Assembly (NCBI GenBank): GCA_964562175.1
Contig: CAZLRV010000005.1
Span: 41,855-105,854, forward strand
Reading direction: 5' to 3'
DNA length: 64,000 nt
Origin: CAZCJU01 sp964562175
GTDB taxonomy: Bacteria > Bacillota > Clostridia > Oscillospirales > CAG-272
Shown here: one piece after another, positions 37,200 through 43,738 of the stretch
How the letters are laid out: each line of letters begins with the position of its first letter
How positions within the stretch are numbered: the first letter of the stretch is position 1
Position numbers and translations under genes: made by a program
The notes under the pieces: model-generated
The model's input: only the letters and a program-made list of their open reading frames with translations
Told to the model about the DNA's origin: nothing
The model's database searches: none

Positions 37200-37968
37200 T
37201 TTTTGCCCTCCTTTGATGTGTGGCGACGTTAAGCACTACAGCCGCCGCCGCAGAAACATTCAACGAATTTATCTTGCCGTACATGGGTATTGAAACCAAA
37301 TAATCGCATTTTGATTTGATAAGCTGAGGTATTCCGCCGTCCTCACCGCCGAGAACTATTACCGCACCGCAATCGAAATCGGTATAGAAAACATCATCTC
37401 CGCCCGCTTCCGCACCGAATATCCAAAGACCGGCATCCTTTAAGGCGTCAATTGTCGATGCTATATTCGCAACTTTCGCAATGGGAAGATACGAGCAAGC
37501 ACCTGCGGCGGTCTTAAGCGTTACGGGCGTTACCTGACTGCATCTGCGTTTTGAGATTATCAGACCGTGTACGCCGGCACATTCACAGCTTCGGATAATT
37601 GCTCCGAGATTTCTCGGGTCCTCCACTCCGTCGGCAACTACAATAAAAGGCTTCTCACCCTTCTGCTCGGCACGTGCCAAAATATCGTCAACACTCACAT
37701 ACTCAACGCATGAGCATACAGCCGCAACTCCCTGATGCACGCCGTTTGCGCACAGCTCGTCCAGCTTCTTTTTGGAGACCTCGATGAGCGGTATCTTCTT
37801 TTTGAGTGCAACGGCTACGATAGTCGTTATGGAGCCTTCACGCTGACCCGATTGCACAAACAGCTTGTCTATCTGCCCATCGCTTTTCAAAAGCTCCGAT
37901 ACGGAATTACGACCGTATACTATGTTTTCCGCAGGTTGCTTCCCGCCGTTTCTTTCTTGATTTTTCAT
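37192..37968 (-). CDS. rlmB: 23S rRNA 2'-O-methyltransferase, RlmB/TrmH family
   Basis: 258 residues of the SPOUT class: YGRNSVSELL at the N-terminal substrate domain, then ADGVEDPRNLGAIIRSCECAGV, VLGGEDGGIP and NSLNVSAAAAVVL, which make the knotted SAM site. It probably methylates G2251 of 23S rRNA; TrmH-like alternatives cannot be excluded. Its stop overlaps the start of the pseudo-pump gene by 8 bases, so both are co-translated. Confidence 0.9.
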   Translation of the reverse strand: MKNQERNGGKQPAENIVYGRNSVSELLKSDGQIDKLFVQSGQREGSITTIVAVALKKKIPLIEVSKKKLDELCANGVHQGVAAVCSCVEYVSVDDILARAEQKGEKPFIVVADGVEDPRNLGAIIRSCECAGVHGLIISKRRCSQVTPVTLKTAAGACSYLPIAKVANIASTIDALKDAGLWIFGAEAGGDDVFYTDFDCGAVIVLGGEDGGIPQLIKSKCDYLVSIPMYGKINSLNVSAAAAVVLNVATHQRRAKNG

Positions 37969-38153
37969 ATTCTATTTTATTGCTCGGATATAATATCCTG
38001 ACCTTTCTTTTTATATACACCTTACAGTATACCACAAAAAAAATTATTTGTATATATATTTTACAAATATTTTATAAAAAATTTTAGAGTCGCACCCGAT
38101 TTTGCCCGCATATAATGCTACAACACGGATAAAAACGGTAAGAGGTGTATTTT

Positions 38154-38729
38154 ATGGAGATAATACTGCTGTCCGAAAACAAGCTTAAAATAACGCTTTC
38201 AAGCACCGATGTTACTGTACTCGGCTTTGGTGATGAGCTGAAGGACAGCGAAAAAATAAAGAAATCGAAAGCGTTCATCGAGTTGCTTGAAAGTGCGAGG
38301 ATAAAAACGGGCTTCTGCGTAAACGGCAGTAAGCTTTTTGTCAGCATATACCGTTGCTCGGATTCGGGGGTTGAGATGTATATTACAAAATGCACCAAAG
38401 ACAAGATAATAATAAAAAACTCGGAAAAAAGCGAATATGTTTGGTATCGCTTCGATACAACGGAGGTACTGCTGTTGTGTTGCCTGTATCTGTTCAGTTC
38501 CGACTACACCAAAGCATCAAGTGCGTTTTGGAACAAGGACGGGGGAGAATACGCTTATTATCTTAAGCTGTGTCAAATAAGCTCACCGTACCGACGTTGT
38601 GTGCTGTCGGAATTCGCCGAAAATATATCAAACGAAAACGATATTGCATATATTTTGGAGCATTCAAGCGTAATTTGTGAAAAAAATGCCGTCGAAGTAC
38701 TTGCAAAAACGGCAATGAGTATGATATAA
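38154..38729 (+). CDS. MecA-like adaptor protein
   Basis: 191 residues from the ATG at 38154 (AGAGG eight bases upstream; a GTG three codons earlier is possible). The N-terminus MEIILLSENKLKITLSSTDV reads like the N-domain of MecA/YpbH, which binds substrates for ClpC. The C-terminal half is diverged: RFDTTEVLLLCCLYLFSSDYTKASSAFW resembles the ClpC-binding helices only in outline. If correct it would select proteins for Clp-mediated degradation. A TATAAT lies at 38111-38116. The DNA glycosylase gene starts 47 bases after it. Confidence 0.6.
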   Translation: MEIILLSENKLKITLSSTDVTVLGFGDELKDSEKIKKSKAFIELLESARIKTGFCVNGSKLFVSIYRCSDSGVEMYITKCTKDKIIIKNSEKSEYVWYRFDTTEVLLLCCLYLFSSDYTKASSAFWNKDGGEYAYYLKLCQISSPYRRCVLSEFAENISNENDIAYILEHSSVICEKNAVEVLAKTAMSMI

Positions 38730-38776
38730 TAGAGGAGGCATATATACTTGCATAAAAGAAAGGATAAAACCAACAT

Positions 38777-39337
38777 ATGACGTTAAATGAAATACGTAAC
38801 GCTTGTGAGGGGTGTAAAAAATGCTCGCTGTGTTCCGGCAGAACAAATACGGTCTTTGGTTGCGGTAACGAAAAAGCCGATATAATGTTTGTCGGCGAAG
38901 CTCCGGGCGAAAACGAGGATCTGAGCGGCACACCGTTCGTCGGACGTGCCGGCAAGCTTCTGGACAAATTTTTCGCCGCCTGCGATATCAACAGAGAGAA
39001 AATATACATAACGAATATTTTGAAATGTCGTCCCCCGAAAAACAGAGACCCGCAAAAGGACGAGGAGGATGCGTGCATTGACTACCTGCGGGCTCAGGTA
39101 AGATGCATAGAGCCTGCGATGATCGTATGCTTGGGCAGGATAGCCGCAATGAGACTTATACAGCCCGATTTTAGGATAACGGCTCAGCACGGTGAATTTT
39201 ACGAAAGAAAGGGCATAATATTGACCGCCGTTTATCATCCCTCGGCACTTTTGCGTGATGTAAAGAAGAAGGACGATATGATGCTCGATCTGCAGAAGAT
39301 AAAAAAATACGCGGATGAAAGAGGGCTTACGATATGA
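38777..39337 (+). CDS. Uracil-DNA glycosylase, family 4 (Fe-S)
   Basis: 186 residues. The iron-sulfur cysteines are visible as CEGCKKCSLC at residues 10-19 and as LKCRPPKNRDP with a further Cys in EEDAC. The catalytic motif GEAPGENED and the C-terminal HPSALLR are those of family 4 uracil-DNA glycosylases. It removes uracil from DNA. Overlap of four bases (ATGA) with the next gene indicates one operon. Confidence 0.93.
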   Translation: MTLNEIRNACEGCKKCSLCSGRTNTVFGCGNEKADIMFVGEAPGENEDLSGTPFVGRAGKLLDKFFAACDINREKIYITNILKCRPPKNRDPQKDEEDACIDYLRAQVRCIEPAMIVCLGRIAAMRLIQPDFRITAQHGEFYERKGIILTAVYHPSALLRDVKKKDDMMLDLQKIKKYADERGLTI

Positions 39338-40284
39338 CGCTCGATGTTTCGGGAATTTCGACAACTGTAATAGAGCTGTTCATCGTCCTGCTTGTCGGCT
39401 ACGGTGCATATAAGCTCAAATTCGCAGACGATGATTTTTTGAAGAAAATATCGAATTTCATTATATGCATCGCCAATCCCTTTATGATACTCGGCGGACT
39501 TTTGGGTGTTGAAAAATCACCCGAAAATCTTAAGAACGGCTTTTTCATTCTCGCACTCGCTCTTTTGCTGTTCTTGCTCAGCGGCGTTATAGGCTACATA
39601 TCGAGCATATGGTTTAAGACTCCGGAAAAAAGAAAGATAGGCGAGTTCTCGACAGTCTTTTCAAATTGCGGATTTATGGGCTTTCCCGTAATGTATGCCG
39701 CCATGGGAGCGGAGGGCAGATTTTACTGTGCATTCTTTTTGATAGCGTTCAATCTTGTGCTGTGGACCTACGGAATTTCGATAATGGCGAGAAACAGACC
39801 CGATATAAAGCCGAAAAAGCTCAATGTAATATTTAATTTCGGAACCGTGCCATGCTTTATCGGTATAATACTTTATATAATACCATATGAGCTTCCGACT
39901 GCCGTGACCGCTGCGTTTGATATGCTCGGCGGCGTATGTACACCGTTTGCGATGCTCATTATAGGCGGACTGCTTGCCTCCGTACCCGTAAAACGGCTCT
40001 TCAACGACCCGTATGTCTATTATCTGAGCATAATCAAGCTTATATTATTGCCGCTTTTGACGGCACTCTTGTGTACGCTTGTCGGACTTGAGGAAAAATT
40101 TATATACTTTTTTACCCTTATGGTTGCAATGCCCTCGGCATCGAATACGGCGATGTATGCCGAAAAATACGATATAGAACCCGTTTTCGGGGCAAAAGTA
40201 GCCGGAATATCGACGGCACTCTCCGTCCTGACCATTCCAACAGTGGTAAAATTAACCGAAATGCTTATAAATTTAAAAAAATAG
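39334..40284 (+). CDS. Auxin efflux carrier (AEC) family transporter
   Basis: 316 residues with about ten helices, in two groups separated by a cytoplasmic loop near residue 150. AEC landmarks include FIICIANPFMILGG, FSNCGFMGFPV and MPSASNTAMYAEKY. Bacterial members export or import dicarboxylates or other organic anions; the substrate cannot be told. The gene overlaps the glycosylase gene, and its stop is next to the -35 box of the following gene. Confidence 0.88.
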   Translation: MTLDVSGISTTVIELFIVLLVGYGAYKLKFADDDFLKKISNFIICIANPFMILGGLLGVEKSPENLKNGFFILALALLLFLLSGVIGYISSIWFKTPEKRKIGEFSTVFSNCGFMGFPVMYAAMGAEGRFYCAFFLIAFNLVLWTYGISIMARNRPDIKPKKLNVIFNFGTVPCFIGIILYIIPYELPTAVTAAFDMLGGVCTPFAMLIIGGLLASVPVKRLFNDPYVYYLSIIKLILLPLLTALLCTLVGLEEKFIYFFTLMVAMPSASNTAMYAEKYDIEPVFGAKVAGISTALSVLTIPTVVKLTEMLINLKK

Positions 40285-40313
40285 TTGACATTTTCGGTAA
40301 TTTGTGATAGAAT
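40285..40313 (+). promoter_or_regulatory. Sigma-A promoter of the binding-protein gene
   Basis: TTGACA, 17 bases, TAGAAT, placed directly after the stop of the AEC gene and 34 bases before the next ATG. Confidence 0.8.
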
Positions 40314-40346
40314 GGTGATACCTAAATATATGAAAGGAAAATCAAG

Positions 40347-41855
40347 ATGAAAAGAACCAAAGCATTCATGGCGTTGCTTTTGGCAATGCTTACGGTAGCT
40401 TCATCCTGCTTCGTTTCCTGTGGCGAAAAGCCAAAGGAAGCAGATACGGGAGCTGCCGCACCTGTTGATACGACGGAAGAAAACGAAACGTATTTCATCC
40501 CCGCAAACAAGTATGATACGGAGTTTGTTATCCTCGTGCCCAACAATGACAGCGAGTGGTCGTGCAATGACTTTTATCAGGAAAGCGAGAGCGAGGACCC
40601 CGTACCAAATGCGGTACTGCAGAGAAACAAGGTCATTGAGTCGACTTTCGGCGTTACCGTCAAAACGATTGAGGGCGTATCGAGTGCAAGCATAAACGAT
40701 ATGGTAATAAAATCGCATAATGCGGGCGATATCGAATATGATCTTGTAATGCAGAACATGAACAGATGCTACACGCTGGCACAGGGAAATTATCTTATGA
40801 ATTTGGACAATGTTGAAAATCTCAACCTTGAGTCCGAGTCATGGGACCAGTCATATCTAAATCAGACTTCAATAGGTGAGCAGAACTATTTTGCAACGGG
40901 TGAGATAACGACAATAGACAACGATGCGACATGGGTAATGATGTTCAATAAAAAGCTTGCCGATAAGCGTGACGTAACCGCAACGCTCGGCGGTAAGACC
41001 ATTTACGAGACCGTAAAAGACGGCAAGTGGACTATGGATACTCTGCTTACGCTCGCAAAGGATGTATACGAGGATAAGACGGGTGACGATGTGACCTCGG
41101 ATGATACATACGGTATCGCAACGACGATAGATTTCATTGAAGGTCTGTTCTACGGAACGGGTGCGAAGATAGTCAAGAAGAACGATGCGGACGAGCCGGA
41201 GCTTAAGTTCTATACCAAGCACAACATGGAGGTGCTTGACAAGGTAATAGAAATATACTACAAGGCAAACAAGGTATCGTTTGACTGTCACGATTATATA
41301 AACGAAAATCCCCAAGCACACCTCATTGCCCAGGAAATGTTTGAGTCGGACAGAGCACTGTTCTACTCCGAGGTAATGCAATGCGCTATACGTCTGCGTG
41401 ATATGAATACCGACTTCGGTATCATACCCGTACCTAAGTTCAACGAGAGCCAGAAGAATTATACGACCTTCTCCGTTGCAAGCGTTACACTTATGTGTTG
41501 CTTCCCCAAGGTGCTTGAAAAGGATCAGAGCCGTGTCGCAATGTCCGGTGCGATAGCACAGGCGCTTGCGGTAGAGGGCAGAAAGATACTTACCCCCGCA
41601 TATTACGAGAAATCGCTTATAGGTAAGGGAACACGTGACGAGGAGTCACAGGAGATGCTCGAAATAATCTTTAAGAACCGTACCGCGGATCTCGGATATA
41701 TTACCGCAAACGATGATATAAGCTCCATATTCTCTGCTATGCGTAACATGGTAAAGAACGGTAAGAACGATATAGCATCACTTAACAAGAGATACGAAAA
41801 GAGAGTTACATCGGCGCTCAATGAAATGACAGAGAGCTTCGAGGACGTTGACTGA
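40347..41855 (+). CDS. Extracellular solute-binding lipoprotein (orphan)
   Basis: 502 residues. A lipoprotein signal with Cys25 as acceptor (FVSCGEK) is followed by a linker and a family-1-like solute-binding fold: NKVIESTFGVTVKT, GDIEYDLVMQNM, WVMMFNKKLAD and GKWTMDTLLTLAKD. Such proteins capture oligosaccharides for ABC importers, but no permease or ATPase gene is near, and it has its own promoter and terminator. It may work with a remote transporter. The abundant acidic residues suit surface exposure. Confidence 0.8.
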   Translation: MKRTKAFMALLLAMLTVASSCFVSCGEKPKEADTGAAAPVDTTEENETYFIPANKYDTEFVILVPNNDSEWSCNDFYQESESEDPVPNAVLQRNKVIESTFGVTVKTIEGVSSASINDMVIKSHNAGDIEYDLVMQNMNRCYTLAQGNYLMNLDNVENLNLESESWDQSYLNQTSIGEQNYFATGEITTIDNDATWVMMFNKKLADKRDVTATLGGKTIYETVKDGKWTMDTLLTLAKDVYEDKTGDDVTSDDTYGIATTIDFIEGLFYGTGAKIVKKNDADEPELKFYTKHNMEVLDKVIEIYYKANKVSFDCHDYINENPQAHLIAQEMFESDRALFYSEVMQCAIRLRDMNTDFGIIPVPKFNESQKNYTTFSVASVTLMCCFPKVLEKDQSRVAMSGAIAQALAVEGRKILTPAYYEKSLIGKGTRDEESQEMLEIIFKNRTADLGYITANDDISSIFSAMRNMVKNGKNDIASLNKRYEKRVTSALNEMTESFEDVD

Positions 41856-41867
41856 TCGATAAAGATT

Positions 41868-41896
41868 AAAAGTACCCGAGTAATCGGGTACTTTTT
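41868..41896 (+). terminator. Terminator after the binding-protein gene
   Basis: AAAAGTACCCGA, loop GTAA, TCGGGTACTTTTT: a perfect 12-base-pair stem with T run, 12 bases after the stop. Confidence 0.9.
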
Positions 41897-41922
41897 ATTT
41901 ACGAAATTTTTCAAAATAAGCC

Positions 41923-41950
41923 TTGAAATTTAAGAAATAATAAGTATAAT
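41923..41950 (+). promoter_or_regulatory. Sigma-A promoter of the mgtE leader
   Basis: TTGAAA, 16 bases, TATAAT. Transcription would begin near 41957, giving a leader of about 200 bases before mgtE. Confidence 0.7.
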
Positions 41951-41983
41951 AATCGGTGGATAAATAATTCGGAGGTGAAAAAA

Positions 41984-42061
41984 GTGAACGGTTGTGACAG
42001 TTGCGGGCGAGTGATAAAACACGGTGCTTTTCGAATAATATTACAGCCGTTTTGCGAATAA
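41984..42061 (+). CDS. Putative 25-residue leader peptide upstream of mgtE
   Basis: A GTG at 41984 stands 8 bases after a perfect GGAGG and opens a 25-codon frame ending in TAA at 42059-42061. The product has Cys at 4, 7 and 24 and His at 13, starting MNGCDSCGRVIKHGAF. It resembles no protein known to me. Its position between a promoter and an intrinsic terminator, with one arm of an alternative hairpin inside the frame, suggests a regulatory peptide rather than a functional product. It lacks the acidic/proline-rich start of the enterobacterial mgtL peptide. Confidence 0.5.
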   Translation: MNGCDSCGRVIKHGAFRIILQPFCE

Positions 42062-42104
42062 ACGGTTTTGTTCGTATTCTCAAGCACCGGCAGGTGCTTT
42101 TTTT
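42023..42104 (+). promoter_or_regulatory. Transcription attenuator: mutually exclusive antiterminator and terminator
   Basis: The terminator is AAGCACC (42082-42088), loop GGCA, GGTGCTT (42093-42099) and seven T. The left arm can instead pair with an identical GGTGCTT at 42023-42029 inside the leader frame. That pairing is extended by GAATA (42033-42037) with TATTC (42075-42079), about 12 base pairs in all. A small CCGTTT/AAACGG hairpin (42047-42065) fits in the loop of the long structure. Translation of the leader would decide which forms. No M-box consensus was recognised. Confidence 0.6.
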
Positions 42105-42157
42105 CACGCCCTTTTTGACACAACAAAATATCGCTTAAAAAATGAAAGGAGCAGAAT

Positions 42158-43165
42158 ATGAACAAGAAAAACGTATACGAGATCGACGAAATAGGCGCAT
42201 ATATGAGCGGGGAATATATATCCGTATCATATGGCGCAAGCGTTGGCGAGGCAATGAGCGAGCTTATACGCAGAGCGGGTGAGACGGACAATATTTCAAT
42301 GCTTTATGTGCTTGACGAGCAAAAACACCTCGTCGGCACAATAGAGCTGAAAAGTCTCATCATGGCACGGCAAAATGACGAGCTTGAGGGCATCATTGAC
42401 AAACAATCACCTTGCTTTTTGTATAGTGATGAGCTTGAAGAATGCATTGAAAGCTTCGGGGAGTACGATCGCGATTCGGTGGGAGTTGTCGATGAGGATA
42501 GGCACCTTCTCGGCATAATAACCTCTGATGCGATAATAGAGCTTATCGAGAGTGAGATGGATGAGGACTATGCAAGGCTTGCGGGACTGACGGCAAAGGA
42601 GGAGGCAGAGGAAAGCACGTCGCAGAGCGTGAAAAAGCGGTTGCCGTGGCTGTTGATATTGCTTATTTTGGGAATGCTCGTGTCCTCTGTAGTCGGTGTA
42701 TTTGAGGGCGTTGTCGCCGCCTTGCCGATGGTAATATGCTTTCAATCGCTCGTGCTTGATATGGCGGGTAATGTCGGCACACAATCGCTTGCCGTTACGA
42801 TAAGAGAAATCACCGAGGAGAATAAGAGTAGCGGTAAAAAAGCACGTCTTGTACTTAAAGAAATTAAAATAGGCGCATTTAACGGCATATTTCTGGGTGC
42901 GGTCGAGTTTGTATTCCTCGGTGTTTATATCAATATATTTAAGGGTTGCGATATTGTCACCTCATTCGGCATATCCGGCTGTGTCGGTGTATCTCTCATA
43001 GTTGCGATGATAATATCGGGACTTGTCGGCTGTATAGTGCCGATACTGTTCGATAAAATAAACATAGACCCGGCTGCCGCATCCGGACCGTTGATAACTA
43101 CGGTGAACGACCTTGTTGCGGTAATCGCATATTACGGTATGACATATCTGCTTTTGATAAAATAA
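42158..43165 (+). CDS. mgtE: MgtE-type magnesium transporter, short form
   Basis: 335 residues. Residues ~10-135 are a pair of CBS domains (LYVLDEQKHLVGTIELKSL; VGVVDEDRHLLGIITSDAI). From ~163 on is the five-helix MgtE channel with the pore segment LDMAGNVGTQSLAVTIRE and INIDPAAASGPLITTVND. The N-terminal helical MgtE_N domain of canonical proteins (about 450 residues) is missing; the chain starts directly at the CBS pair, so magnesium gating may differ. AAAGGAGC lies before the ATG. Expression is probably set by the leader upstream. Confidence 0.88.
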   Translation: MNKKNVYEIDEIGAYMSGEYISVSYGASVGEAMSELIRRAGETDNISMLYVLDEQKHLVGTIELKSLIMARQNDELEGIIDKQSPCFLYSDELEECIESFGEYDRDSVGVVDEDRHLLGIITSDAIIELIESEMDEDYARLAGLTAKEEAEESTSQSVKKRLPWLLILLILGMLVSSVVGVFEGVVAALPMVICFQSLVLDMAGNVGTQSLAVTIREITEENKSSGKKARLVLKEIKIGAFNGIFLGAVEFVFLGVYINIFKGCDIVTSFGISGCVGVSLIVAMIISGLVGCIVPILFDKINIDPAAASGPLITTVNDLVAVIAYYGMTYLLLIK

Positions 43166-43173
43166 GTCGTATT

Positions 43174-43204
43174 TGAATGACTCTTGTAAAATGAGTCGAT
43201 AATA
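43174..43204 (+). promoter_or_regulatory. Candidate sigma-G-type promoter of the coat protein gene
   Basis: TGAATG, 18 bases, GATAATA. The -10 is identical to that before the DUF1540 gene (23952-23958) and fits forespore promoters. It ends 25 bases before the ATG. Confidence 0.35.
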
Positions 43205-43229
43205 CCTTAAAAGAACGGAGGAAAAAGAT

Positions 43230-43682
43230 ATGTTCAACCAAAAAGAATGCACATTGCTTCAGGACTTAAAGAAGAAAGAAGAGCTTTGTATTGAAAAATA
43301 CACCAAGTGCGAGCATAACGCCTCATGTGACAAGCTCAAACAGCTGATGAACAAAATAGCCGGAGAGGAAAGGGAACACCTTAAGACCTTATGCTCGATA
43401 ATGAATTCGAACATTCCGCCCGTACCTCAGCAGGTAAAACCGACACCGACGATGCCTACGGGGTGTTGTTATACGAACGGAAGCTGTGAGTATCAAAACG
43501 ACAAGTTTATACTTGAAGACCTGCTTTCCACCGAAAAGTATGTTTCGTCAATGTACGATACGTGCATTTTCGAATTTAAGGACACATCTGTCAGAGCAAA
43601 TCTGAACCACATCCAAAAAGAAGAACAACAGCACGGTGAAATGCTTTATTCGTTTATGGCTCAAAACGGAATGTACAGCTAA
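43230..43682 (+). CDS. CotF-like spore coat protein
   Basis: 150 residues. Two ferritin-like helical repeats of about 60 residues (QDLKKKEELCIEKYTKCE and LEDLLSTEKYVSSMYDTC) are joined by a Pro/Thr/Gly-rich linker containing GCCYTNGSC. This is the coat F type fold. Members are found in the spore coat or on the forespore. CGGAGG lies 8 bases before the ATG. The gene ends at a terminator shared with the CHAP-protein gene. Confidence 0.8.
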   Translation: MFNQKECTLLQDLKKKEELCIEKYTKCEHNASCDKLKQLMNKIAGEEREHLKTLCSIMNSNIPPVPQQVKPTPTMPTGCCYTNGSCEYQNDKFILEDLLSTEKYVSSMYDTCIFEFKDTSVRANLNHIQKEEQQHGEMLYSFMAQNGMYS

Positions 43683-43684
43683 AT

Positions 43685-43717
43685 AAAAACCCGAGAAAGA
43701 CCGAAGTCCTTCTCGGG
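43685..43717. terminator. Shared convergent terminator
   Basis: The stem CCCGAGAA...TTCTCGGG includes an inner GAC-CGAA-GTC tetraloop hairpin. Five A at 43685-43689 give a strong T run for the minus-strand CHAP-protein transcript. On the plus strand the T run is weak. Confidence 0.75.
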
Positions 43718-43738
43718 TGAATTATTTTAGGTCAAATA

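Noticed and set aside
41897..42157. M-box magnesium riboswitch before mgtE
   Set aside because: The conserved M-box core segments were not found; the leader is short and better explained by a peptide frame and alternative hairpins.
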